Shown here piece after piece: positions 39,162 to 47,188 of a DNA stretch of 64,000 bases. Positions within the stretch are counted from its first letter, which is position 1. Every line of letters starts with the position of its first letter. The notes under the pieces were generated by a model. The model had not been told where the DNA came from. It searched no databases and was given only the letters and a program-made list of their open reading frames with translations. The stretch is from Eubacteriales bacterium (GTDB taxonomy: Bacteria; Bacillota; Clostridia; Oscillospirales; Butyricicoccaceae), in contig JAUNGQ010000005.1 of the NCBI GenBank assembly GCA_030524285.1, positions 62,001-126,000 of the forward strand. Direction: 5' to 3'. The translations under genes and the position numbers were made by a program.

Positions 39162-40367
39162 TTACTGATCAAACAGCTTCAGCATCGGCTGACCGTTGAT
39201 TTTTTCATCCCATACCGGAGACATATCACGCAGGGTCTTAACGACATAGGTGATTTTCTCGATGAGGTAATCGACATCCTCTTCGGTATTCTGTTCGCCA
39301 AGGGTTACGCGCAGGGAACCGTGTGCAATCTCATGCGGCAGACCGATTGCCATGAGGACATGCGACGGGTCCAGCGAACCGGTTGAGCACGCAGAACCGG
39401 TAGAAGCGGCAATACCTGCCATATCCAGGCGCAGTACCAACGATTCACCTTCGATGCATTCGATGACAAAGCTTGCAGTACCCGGCAGACGGTTCACCGG
39501 ATCACCGGTCAACTGGGTGTACGGGATTTTCAAAACGCCTTCAATCAGGCGGTCACGCAGCTTGGCAACATATGCCATGCTGCTTTCCAGATGTTCATCT
39601 GCATAGCGCACAGCTTCGCCCAGTCCGACAATACCGGCAATGTTTTCCGTGCCGCTGCGTTTGCCGCGCTCCTGTCCGCCGCCATGAATCAGCGGCTCCA
39701 GCACAATACCCTTGCGGCAGTACAGGGCGCCGACGCCCTTTGGCCCGCGGATCTTGTGACCGGACATGGATAGCATATCAATGCCCATTTCCTTGACATC
39801 AATGCGGATGTGTCCCATAGCCTGTACCGCATCGGTATGGAACAGGACATTGTGCTTGTGGCAGACATCAGAAATTCCCTTGAGGTCCTGAATGGTGCCG
39901 ATTTCATTGTTTGCCGCCATGATGGTAACCAGAGCGGTATTTTCTGTAATTGCAGCATCCAGCTCATCCAGATTGATATGACCCTGTGCATCGACATCGA
40001 GATAGGTTACGTCGTAGCCGATGCGCTCCATAAATTCGCAGGTATACAGAACAGCATGATGCTCGAATTTGCTGGTGATGATATGGCGCTTGTTCTTCGG
40101 CAGCTTGCCGGAGAAGAACAGGCCCTTGATTGCCAGATTGTCTGCCTCAGAACCGCCAGAGGTGAAAATAATTTCATTCGGCTCGCAATTCAGGCACTTT
40201 GCTACCTGTGCACGCGCCTGCTCCATTGCCTTCTTTTCCTCACGGCCCAGTGCATACAGGCTGGATGGATTGCCATAGCCAGTCGTCAAATATGGCAGCA
40301 TTGCATTGTATACATTCTTGGAAATCGGCGTGGTAGCCGCATTATCCGAATAAACAATACGTTCCAT
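39162..40367 (-). CDS. iscS: Cysteine desulfurase IscS/NifS
   Basis: PLP enzyme supplying sulfur for Fe-S clusters. The 401-aa protein starts ERIVYSDNAATTPIS; contains the PLP-lysine motif SGHKIRGPKGVGALY, the conserved NNEIGTIQD, and the catalytic-cysteine loop STGSACSTGSLDPSHVL. AGGAGG lies eight bases before the ATG at 40367. No iscR regulator is next to it, so control is unclear. It is the NifS-like partner of the following IscU. Confidence 0.96.
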   Translation of the reverse strand: MERIVYSDNAATTPISKNVYNAMLPYLTTGYGNPSSLYALGREEKKAMEQARAQVAKCLNCEPNEIIFTSGGSEADNLAIKGLFFSGKLPKNKRHIITSKFEHHAVLYTCEFMERIGYDVTYLDVDAQGHINLDELDAAITENTALVTIMAANNEIGTIQDLKGISDVCHKHNVLFHTDAVQAMGHIRIDVKEMGIDMLSMSGHKIRGPKGVGALYCRKGIVLEPLIHGGGQERGKRSGTENIAGIVGLGEAVRYADEHLESSMAYVAKLRDRLIEGVLKIPYTQLTGDPVNRLPGTASFVIECIEGESLVLRLDMAGIAASTGSACSTGSLDPSHVLMAIGLPHEIAHGSLRVTLGEQNTEEDVDYLIEKITYVVKTLRDMSPVWDEKINGQPMLKLFDQ

Positions 40368-40641
40368 ATGGAATATCCTCCTGTCAGATATAAAAAATTC
40401 GTATTGGTAAGGCGGTATCAGCTTGCAGATTTTGCTCACTGATTGCCAGTGTTACTCTTGTCTCCTATAATATACACCAATTCGGTATAGTTTTCAACTA
40501 CCCTAGCAAAATTCTGGGAAATAAATTTAGTGTTTCCAAAGCCTAACAAATTTATTTTACTCTTTTCATTTTTGTAATGCAATAGGGAGAAGGCTTTTTG
40601 ATGGGGAGAATATCAGGCTTGTTCAGAGGACGAATGCGATC

Positions 40642-40925
40642 GAACTCCCTCAGGGAGGGAGCCTTATTCCTAACATGACATGGTTTATCCAAAGCCTCCC
40701 TCTTCGAGGGAGGGGGACCGCCGCGCAGCGGTGGTGGACCTTGGTGCAGGTTATTCTGAAACAATGATCATGACGAAAACTTGCTTCTATAAAGCAAGTT
40801 CGGCATGGTTTCAGAATACCTGTAAGGAGTGCAATGGAAATGGATTTGTTACGTTAGACGAAGACTCTCTCGCTAACGCTCGGCTGCATTCAGAAGCACG
40901 AGACCATCAGGGAGGGAGTCTCTTA
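40642..40925 (+). repeat. Dispersed element with decayed palindromic core
   Basis: A short right-arm remnant, linker CTAACATGACATGG, left stem, hairpin ACCGCCGCGCAGCGGTGGT, GGACCTTGGTGCAGG, a decayed 70-bp palindrome (40750-40818), then TTGTTACGTTAGACG and the second module. It fills most of the 40368-40990 gap; no gene. Confidence 0.8.
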
Positions 40926-40941
40926 GAGGAAAAAATACAAA

Positions 40942-40967
40942 CCCCGCTGATCGTGTGACCAGCGGGG
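40942..40967 (-). terminator. Terminator of the Gfo/Idh gene
   Basis: CCCCGCTG/CAGCGGGG stem; minus strand continues TTTGTATTTTTT. Confidence 0.85.
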
Positions 40968-40990
40968 AAAATATGTGATTGTATGGCAGA

Positions 40991-42172
40991 TTACTTGACA
41001 TCTACCCAGACAGCGCCGTTGTCAGCGGATTCTGCGCACGCATTGATCCACTTGATGCCGTCAATGCCATGCTCCAGATCCGGATAGATCAGGTTCTTGA
41101 GGGTTTCCTCGTCGCCACGATCCTTGGCATCCATTGCAACAGCGAAGCGCTTGTACAGGTTGGACCAGGAATCGATCAGGCCGGTGTAATGCAGTGCGCC
41201 GATACGCTCATCCTCCTGTGCTTCCGGTGCAAGGTAATCCAGGCCACGGTACAGCAGCTGCTCCGGCTGGCCCTGAATCTGGTAATGTACCACGTCCGGA
41301 CGTGCATCGTTCCATTCGATGGAAGCCTTGGAGCCGACAATGCGGATGTGCTGGGAGGACATGTCGCCTGCGTTGACACAGGAGCACCACATACGGCCGA
41401 CAGCGCCATCTTCGTAGCGCATCAGAACGTAAGCGTTGTCTTCCAGAGGATAACGGGAGCCTACGAATGCCTGACGGTCACACAGTACCTGCTTTAGCTT
41501 CTGATCCGGGCAGATCAGCTGGGACATATAATAGGTATGCGTGGACAGATCGCCCAGTACAAAGGCACGGCCTACCTTGGACGGGTCAACGCGCCACTTC
41601 TGGCCTTCGGACTTGACGTCACCTTCCGGATCACAGCCAAAGCCGTGTGCATAGCGCAGGTCAATCATATTGATCTTGCCCAGCATGCCGGAGGTTACCA
41701 TGGAACGCATCTGCTGGAGCATTTCAAAGCCGGAAAAGCCATAGGTGACACAAACAATCTTGCCCTTTTCCTCAGCCAGCTTTTTGATTTCCTCGCCCTG
41801 CTCAGCTTCAAAGAACAGCGGTTTTTCGCAGATAACATGCAGGCCGGCTTCCAGCGCTGCCTTGGTTGCTTCATAATGCAGGAAGTTCGGGGTTGCAATG
41901 TCAACAGCTTCAATGCCGTCTTCACGCTTTGCTTCTTCTGCAAACATGGTCTGGTAATCCGGATAGCAACGGTCTTCGTCCATACACAGGCTGCGGCCCA
42001 GCTCCTTGCAGCGCTCTGCATCAATGTCGAATGCAGCGGCGGTCAGGATAAACGAAGTGTTGTCGCGCATTGCGCCCAGACGGTGCTTGTAGCCTACCTG
42101 AGAGGTCTTGCCGCCGCCTACGATACCCCAACGGAATGGCGCTCTGTCAATCAGCTTTTCTCCAATATACAT
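40991..42172 (-). CDS. Gfo/Idh/MocA family oxidoreductase
   Basis: 393-aa NAD(P)-dependent oxidoreductase, probably of a sugar, inositol or related polyol. N-terminal Rossmann domain: FRWGIVGGGKTSQVGYKHRLGAMRD, and the family EKP motif in VICEKPLFFEA. The C-terminal domain carries the substrate-site GDLSTHTYYM (Asp and His). AAAGGATG lies eight bases before the ATG at 42172. It is divergent from an AraC regulator with a palindrome between them, suggesting that the regulator controls it; no transporter is adjacent, so the substrate is unknown. Confidence 0.9.
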   Translation of the reverse strand: MYIGEKLIDRAPFRWGIVGGGKTSQVGYKHRLGAMRDNTSFILTAAAFDIDAERCKELGRSLCMDEDRCYPDYQTMFAEEAKREDGIEAVDIATPNFLHYEATKAALEAGLHVICEKPLFFEAEQGEEIKKLAEEKGKIVCVTYGFSGFEMLQQMRSMVTSGMLGKINMIDLRYAHGFGCDPEGDVKSEGQKWRVDPSKVGRAFVLGDLSTHTYYMSQLICPDQKLKQVLCDRQAFVGSRYPLEDNAYVLMRYEDGAVGRMWCSCVNAGDMSSQHIRIVGSKASIEWNDARPDVVHYQIQGQPEQLLYRGLDYLAPEAQEDERIGALHYTGLIDSWSNLYKRFAVAMDAKDRGDEETLKNLIYPDLEHGIDGIKWINACAESADNGAVWVDVK

Positions 42173-42251
42173 AATACGTACATCCTTTCTCATACAATCG
42201 TACTGTTATACAGTATTTATCGTTACTATTTCTAACAAAATCATTTGTTTT

Positions 42252-42294
42252 GTGAATGAAAATTTTCTGTCCGGACGAGAAAATTTTCATTCAC
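42252..42294. promoter_or_regulatory. Perfect 43-bp palindromic operator between Gfo/Idh and AraC genes
   Basis: GTGAATGAAAATTTTC (42252-42267) and its exact reverse complement (42279-42294) around an 11-base centre TGTCCGGACGA, itself nearly symmetric. It lies 80 bases from the oxidoreductase start and 165 from the regulator start. Confidence 0.7.
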
Positions 42295-42393
42295 TTTTGG
42301 GGGAAAGCAACAGGAAAATAACATGAATAGAGGAAAAATATTTGTTTTTTCAGCGGTTTTATTTGCTTTCGTTGCTTGTATTATACGGCAGGA

Positions 42394-42421
42394 TTGACAA
42401 ATCGTAAATAACGGATATAAT
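42394..42421 (+). promoter_or_regulatory. Promoter of the AraC gene
   Basis: TTGACA, 16-base spacer, TATAAT. The -10 overlaps the ATG at 42420, which proves that ATG is not the start. Confidence 0.75.
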
Positions 42422-42458
42422 GGAAAACATCATCAATTTTGCGGAAAGGGATTTTTTT

Positions 42459-43304
42459 ATGTATGAGCTAGGCCCCGGCATTCTTCCCAACTCGATTTGT
42501 GTCCCACTGACCGCTACGGCGAAGGCGCAGTCGTATTATTTTTATCCTGTCCTGTGCGGACATTATTATTGTGACAGCCAATATGAAGTCAACCGCACAC
42601 ATTATGATAACCCGCTCCTGATGTTTATCCGGAATGGGAACATGAAGCTGTGGTATGACGGAGCAGAATATCATGCGGAAAAAGGGGATGTTATTCTAAT
42701 TGATTGTGACCGCCCGCACCGATACACCGCAGAGGGGAATACGGAATTTTTATATCTGCATTTTGACGGCAGCAATTCTCATGATCTGGTACGTATGATT
42801 TCTTCGGATTCACCTGTTTTGCGGCGGGAGGAAAATGTTCTGATCGGGCAGCGGGTTTATGATATGGTACGGGACTATAAACGATATGGATTGGGCGGTG
42901 AGGCGGAAGCCTCTATGCGTATTTATCAGCTTTTGATCTGGCTTTCCCTTCCGGTGGGAAAGCTGTCGGGCAGCAGCAATCCAATCAATCAGACGGTAGA
43001 ATATATCAGAGGGCATGTTGGGGAGCCGATTACCTTACATGAACTGGCGGATATGGCGCATTTGAGCGCCTGCCATTACTCCCATGAGTTCAAACGCCAA
43101 ACCGGCTTTTCACCGATGGAGTATGTCATCAATACCCGACTGGAAAAGGCAAAGATGCTTTTGCTGCAAACAACAATGTCGGTGATGGATATCGCTTATG
43201 AGGTAGGCTATGAAAGCGGCGGCAGTCTGAGCAATTTGTTTATTAAAAAGACAGGCTGTTCTCCACGGGAATACCGTAGGAGCAACGGCATTACAACAGG
43301 ATGA
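42459..43304 (+). CDS. AraC-family transcriptional regulator
   Basis: 281-aa regulator with an N-terminal cupin-like effector domain (MFIRNGNMKLWYDGAEYHAEKGDVILIDCDRPHRY) and two C-terminal HTH motifs: ITLHELADMAHLSACHYSHEFKRQTGFSPMEYV and MSVMDIAYEVGYESGGSLSNLFIKKTGCSPREY. AAAGGGA lies seven bases before the ATG at 42459, downstream of the promoter. Likely controls the divergent Gfo/Idh oxidoreductase; the effector is probably a sugar. Confidence 0.92.
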   Translation: MYELGPGILPNSICVPLTATAKAQSYYFYPVLCGHYYCDSQYEVNRTHYDNPLLMFIRNGNMKLWYDGAEYHAEKGDVILIDCDRPHRYTAEGNTEFLYLHFDGSNSHDLVRMISSDSPVLRREENVLIGQRVYDMVRDYKRYGLGGEAEASMRIYQLLIWLSLPVGKLSGSSNPINQTVEYIRGHVGEPITLHELADMAHLSACHYSHEFKRQTGFSPMEYVINTRLEKAKMLLLQTTMSVMDIAYEVGYESGGSLSNLFIKKTGCSPREYRRSNGITTG

Positions 43305-43310
43305 TCAAAA

Positions 43311-43400
43311 GCAGTCTCTCTTCTGGAGGGAGTAAGGATGTAGCTTTGCTGTATCAACTGCAACCGCTGTGCAGAAGACGGATGCAAACAAATTCTGTCC
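43311..43400 (+). repeat. Dispersed element fragment (centre)
   Basis: TCTCTTCTGGAGGGAGT, then GTAGCTTTGCTGTATCAACTG, CAACCGCTGTGCAGAAGACGGATGC; the right arm is missing. Confidence 0.65.
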
Positions 43401-43453
43401 GTCAGTTCTTTATGTGTACACAGTTTGTACACATAAAATTTACGGTTTTGCGA

Positions 43454-43482
43454 TTGTGCTGGCAATACAATGGTGCTATAAT
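43454..43482 (+). promoter_or_regulatory. Promoter of the PrsA-like lipoprotein gene
   Basis: TTGTGC, 17-base spacer, TATAAT. Confidence 0.6.
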
Positions 43483-43572
43483 GAACAAATGAGACTGGAA
43501 CGCCGGGGGATGAATGTATTTCAGCGGCGAATCCTAGAATTTTTTGATGAAAAAAAGAACAGGAGAACGAAC

Positions 43573-44748
43573 ATGAAGCGATTTATTTCCATGCTGCTGG
43601 CTGGATTGCTTTGTGTCAGCATGGCGGCTGGTCTGACCGGCTGCGGCAGCACAAAGGACAATACGCCGGTAGTAGCAACGATTGACGGTGAGGATGTGCA
43701 GTCCAGTGAACTGGCAGCTTACATCGTGTATAACCTGATGTATTATGAAAACACTTTTGGCATGGATTTGACCACGATGGCTGGAGATGATATTTTCGGC
43801 AGTGTCAAGGAAGGCTGCCTGAATCAGGCAAAGCAGTACCGTGCAATTCAAAAGCTGGCGGAGCAGGAGGGTGTTTCCCTTAGCAAGTCCTCCAAGGAGA
43901 AGCTGCAGGAAAACAAGGATTCCAACCGCGAGGCGCTTGGGTCTAAAACCGGAGGCTTTACCCGTTGGCTGAAGTACAGCGTAAAGGGCGATGAGGATCC
44001 GTTTGTAACCTATCTGAACAGCTATGGCTATACCGAAGCGCTGTATGATCATAACAATGAAACCATGCAGCTGATGTATGATATCATTGACAAGTATTAT
44101 GATGATGGCGTCATTACCGAGCAATTCCAGAACACCTATCTGCATGCCAAGTCGATCCTGATTAAGGATACGGATGATGATGGCAATGCACTGGAGGGTG
44201 ATGCGTTGACCGCTGCTCAGGAAAAGGCACAGAAGCTTTTGGATCAGGTGAAGGCTGACCCGGACAGCTTTGATGAAGTGTGGAAGGAGAATAACGCCGA
44301 TACCGCGCAGCCGGATAATGGATACTACTTCACCGAGGGCGATATGGTAACGGAATACTATGAAGCAGCCGCTGCAATGGAAGCTGGCACCATCAATGAT
44401 GAACTGGTATATTATCAGGGCTATGGCTGGTTTATCATCGAAAAGCTGGATCTGGATGATGCGGCGCTGACGGATACTTCCGCTTATCTGAACAATTCCG
44501 GCGATGATGATGACAGCACAATCAAGGATGCCATTGGCCAGAAGCTGGTGCAGGATAAGCTGGATGAAATCATGGAGGCGATGGAAGTCGAAACCACAGA
44601 AGAATATGATAAAATCACAGCTTATAATGTCAATACCTATCTGCCGTTCAATGCAGATGCATTTGTAGAGGAAGGCTCCGGCTCTGCCGGTTCCGGCGCC
44701 GCTGCTGCGCAGACAGGCTCTGCCGCTCCAGCCGGTTCTGCAAATTGA
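43573..44748 (+). CDS. PrsA/SurA-like peptidyl-prolyl isomerase lipoprotein
   Basis: 391-aa lipoprotein, lipobox LTGC with Cys24. A SurA-N-like helical region (about 35-190) is followed by a parvulin-like domain (about 200-305): YLHAKSILIKDTDDDGN, EEKAQ-like helix, ADPDSFDEVWKENN, GYYFTEGDMVTEYYEAAAAMEAGTINDEL and WFIIEKLDL. Predicted to fold exported proteins on the outer face of the membrane. The tail is Ala/Gly/Ser-rich low complexity. Start from GGAGAACGAAC upstream; the longer frame lacks support. Whether isomerase residues are all intact was not determined. Confidence 0.85.
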   Translation: MKRFISMLLAGLLCVSMAAGLTGCGSTKDNTPVVATIDGEDVQSSELAAYIVYNLMYYENTFGMDLTTMAGDDIFGSVKEGCLNQAKQYRAIQKLAEQEGVSLSKSSKEKLQENKDSNREALGSKTGGFTRWLKYSVKGDEDPFVTYLNSYGYTEALYDHNNETMQLMYDIIDKYYDDGVITEQFQNTYLHAKSILIKDTDDDGNALEGDALTAAQEKAQKLLDQVKADPDSFDEVWKENNADTAQPDNGYYFTEGDMVTEYYEAAAAMEAGTINDELVYYQGYGWFIIEKLDLDDAALTDTSAYLNNSGDDDDSTIKDAIGQKLVQDKLDEIMEAMEVETTEEYDKITAYNVNTYLPFNADAFVEEGSGSAGSGAAAAQTGSAAPAGSAN

Positions 44749-44764
44749 TCATACGAAAGGGTCA

Positions 44765-44795
44765 AGCACATCGGGGAAACCCGGTGTGCTTTTTT
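44765..44795 (+). terminator. Terminator of the PrsA-like gene
   Basis: AGCACATCGGG/CCCGGTGTGCT stem, then TTTTTT. Confidence 0.9.
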
Positions 44796-44966
44796 GTCGG
44801 GGTTATGTGATAGAAGTTTTTACAAAGCTTTTATCATCTGAGAGATCCTTCCATGCAGCTGCGTTTATGTTAATTAAAAAATGTGCAGAAATGCGCTGCG
44901 CTTTTCGTTCCAAATTGTGTACAGTGTAGAAAATTGAAAATATATTGTTAAATACGCGTAAATTTC

Positions 44967-44995
44967 TTGAAATTGACAGGAAAAGGTGCTATCTT
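44967..44995 (+). promoter_or_regulatory. Possible promoter of the glycosyltransferase gene
   Basis: TTGAAA, 17-base spacer, TATCTT; a TTGACA also lies at 44973 without a good -10. The rest of the 44749-45042 gap shows no gene. Confidence 0.4.
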
Positions 44996-45042
44996 GTGAA
45001 AAAGATAAAAAGGCTTGTGATTCAGGTCAGGAGGTTTTGGCT

Positions 45043-46335
45043 GTGAATTTTATTATACATATGAATACGGTGATTATTACGATTATTTCCGCATTATATG
45101 TGTATCAGATGTTTTATATGGGGGTTGTATTCATAGGCGAATGGATGCAAAAGCGTCGAAGAAAAAGGCATGCAGAACCGTCGGTCAAACAGCATCGCTA
45201 TGCAGCTGTCATTTCTGCGAGAAATGAATCGAATGTCATTGGTCAGCTGCTGGATACGATCCATTCTCAAAATTATCCGTCCGAGCTGTTGGATGCTGTT
45301 GTGATTGCAGACAATTGTACAGATGATACGGCGCAGGTTGCAAGAGAGCATGGCGCCATTGTATATGAACGATTTAATAAGAAGCAGGTTGGCAAAGGCT
45401 ATGCGCTCAATTATGCTTTCCAGCATATCGCACAGGACAAGGGCGACAGCTATTACGACGCCTATGTAATTATTGACGCAGATAATCTGCTGGATGAAAA
45501 TTATTTTTCAGAAATCAATAAGACCTTCTCGAAGGGCTATCGCATTATGACCAGCTATCGCAATTCCAAGAATTTTGGTACCAATTGGATTTCTGCCGGA
45601 TATTCGTTGTGGTTTTTGCGCGAGGCAAAATTCCTCAACAATGCGCGTATGATGCTGGGGACCAGCTGTGCGGTTTCCGGCACAGGCTTCCTTGTAGCCA
45701 GTGAGGTAATCCGGGAACGTGGCGGCTGGAATTACCATCTGTTGACGGAAGATATTGAATTTACAGTTGATACAGTCATCCGTGGCGAGAATATCGGCTA
45801 TTGTGGCGGCGCGATGCTGTATGATGAACAGCCGACAACCTTTGAACAGTCATGGTCACAGCGAATGCGCTGGGCAAAGGGTTTTTATCAGATTGTTGCC
45901 AGCTATGGCAGCAGGCTGAGCGGCGGCATTTTTACCAAGCACCGTATTAAGAAGTTTGCAAGCTATGATTTGACCATGACCGTGATGCCGGCTATGCTGA
46001 TTACGATTGGCATTCTGGCTTGTGATCTGGTTATGCTGTTGATGGCAGCCTTTGGCTCGACATATATGCCGCATCTTTTACAGCATATGCTCAGCTCGCT
46101 GGCGTTCTGGCTGATCGGCTATTACAGCTCTCTGCTCTTTATGGGGGCAGTTACGATGATAACGGAACGCAAAAAAATCCGAAATTGTCCGTTATGGAAG
46201 CGCATTCTGTATACCTTTACATTCCCGCTGTTCCAGTTGACCTATTTCCCAATTGCAGTGGCAGCGCTGTTCAAGAAGGTAGAATGGAAGCCAATCCGGC
46301 ACGAAGTTGCAAAATCGCTGGATGAGGTTCGATAA
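45043..46335 (+). CDS. Membrane glycosyltransferase family 2 (processive-synthase type)
   Basis: 430-aa membrane enzyme of the BcsA/PgaC/hyaluronan-synthase-like GT2 group. One N-terminal membrane helix, then the GT-A domain (about 50-270): AVISARNESNVIGQLL, ADNCTDDT, IIDADNLLDENYF (metal-binding DxD-like), LLTEDIEFTVD (catalytic TED), and QRMRWAKG (Q/RxxRW). Three or four C-terminal membrane helices follow. It could make an exopolysaccharide or a polyprenyl- or lipid-linked sugar. Start is GTG at 45043, with AGGAGG eight bases upstream; the ATG further downstream at 45061 is possible but has no site. Confidence 0.9.
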   Translation: MNFIIHMNTVIITIISALYVYQMFYMGVVFIGEWMQKRRRKRHAEPSVKQHRYAAVISARNESNVIGQLLDTIHSQNYPSELLDAVVIADNCTDDTAQVAREHGAIVYERFNKKQVGKGYALNYAFQHIAQDKGDSYYDAYVIIDADNLLDENYFSEINKTFSKGYRIMTSYRNSKNFGTNWISAGYSLWFLREAKFLNNARMMLGTSCAVSGTGFLVASEVIRERGGWNYHLLTEDIEFTVDTVIRGENIGYCGGAMLYDEQPTTFEQSWSQRMRWAKGFYQIVASYGSRLSGGIFTKHRIKKFASYDLTMTVMPAMLITIGILACDLVMLLMAAFGSTYMPHLLQHMLSSLAFWLIGYYSSLLFMGAVTMITERKKIRNCPLWKRILYTFTFPLFQLTYFPIAVAALFKKVEWKPIRHEVAKSLDEVR

Positions 46336-46346
46336 ATACAATCAAA

Positions 46347-46384
46347 AAAGCTGCTACAGGTTGATGGTGACCGGTAGCAGCTTT
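46347..46384 (+). terminator. Terminator of the glycosyltransferase gene
   Basis: AAAGCTGCTAC/GTAGCAGCTTT stem, then TGTTTT. Confidence 0.85.
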
Positions 46385-46437
46385 TGTTTTCCTGTGGGAC
46401 GTAGATACCTGAAATAAACACAAGATGTTTCAATTTA

Positions 46438-46469
46438 TTCACATGATATTCACATAAATACCGTAAAAT
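46438..46469 (+). promoter_or_regulatory. PhoP-box-like promoter of the two-component operon
   Basis: Direct repeat TTCACA-N5-TTCACA (46438-46443, 46449-46454), then TAAAAT (46464-46469) in -10 position, so the repeat spans the -35. TT(A/C/T)ACA with 5-base spacing is the Bacillus PhoP box arrangement. Confidence 0.6.
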
Positions 46470-46507
46470 AGAGATAACCAAACAGAAAACAGAGAGGAGC
46501 GCCTGAT

Positions 46508-47188
46508 ATGTTCACGATATTGATTGCAGATGATGAGGAGCGTATCCGCAGGCTGGTATCGGATTTCCTGCGTCGCGATGGCTACACGGTATTGCAGGCA
46601 GCTGATGGCGGGCAGGCAATGGAGCTGATTGACCAGCGGTTGGGTACCATTGATTTGATTATACTCGATGTGATGATGCCGGTTTATGACGGATGGAGTG
46701 TCCTGCGTCATATCCGTGCGAAGAATAAGGAAATCCCGGTTATGATGCTGACAGCACGGACGGAAGAGACAGACGAGGTGTTTGGCTTTGATTTGGGGGC
46801 AGATGATTATATCACCAAGCCGTTTTCTCCGATTGTCCTGTCTGCACGTGTGCGTGCAATTGAAAAACGCCGTCATCAACGCGACGAAGGCGTCTATCAG
46901 TCTGGCGCGCTTTCCATCAATGAAGTACGCCGTGAGGTATGTGTTGACGGAAAGACAGTAGATCTCACACCAAAGGAATATGAGCTGCTGATTTATTTCA
47001 AAAACAATCAGAATATTGCGGCTTCCAGAGAAAATATCCTCAATGCCGTTTGGGGGTATGATTACTTCGGTGATCTGCGCACGGTGGATACCCATGTGAA
47101 AAAGCTGCGTGCCAAGCTGGGAAACTGTGGCAAAATGATTGAAACCGTGCGCGGTTTCGGCTATCGGTTTGAAGGGGAAAAATCGTGA
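46508..47188 (+). CDS. OmpR/PhoB-family response regulator
   Basis: 226-aa regulator: receiver domain with LIADDEERIRRL, phosphoacceptor Asp in LIILDVMMPVYDGW (Asp55), Thr/Lys switch residues in MLTARTEE and YITKPFSP; C-terminal winged helix (about 130-225) with VDLTPKEYELLIYF and TVDTHVKKLRAKLG. GAGGAG lies upstream. The stop overlaps the GTG of the kinase gene (GTGA). Probably autoregulated through the PhoP-like repeat in its promoter. Confidence 0.94.
   Translation: MFTILIADDEERIRRLVSDFLRRDGYTVLQAADGGQAMELIDQRLGTIDLIILDVMMPVYDGWSVLRHIRAKNKEIPVMMLTARTEETDEVFGFDLGADDYITKPFSPIVLSARVRAIEKRRHQRDEGVYQSGALSINEVRREVCVDGKTVDLTPKEYELLIYFKNNQNIAASRENILNAVWGYDYFGDLRTVDTHVKKLRAKLGNCGKMIETVRGFGYRFEGEKS

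Noticed and set aside
42420-42458. Earlier ATG for the AraC-family gene
   Set aside because: It overlaps the -10 TATAAT of a consensus promoter, so it would not be transcribed; the ATG at 42459 has AAAGGGA upstream.
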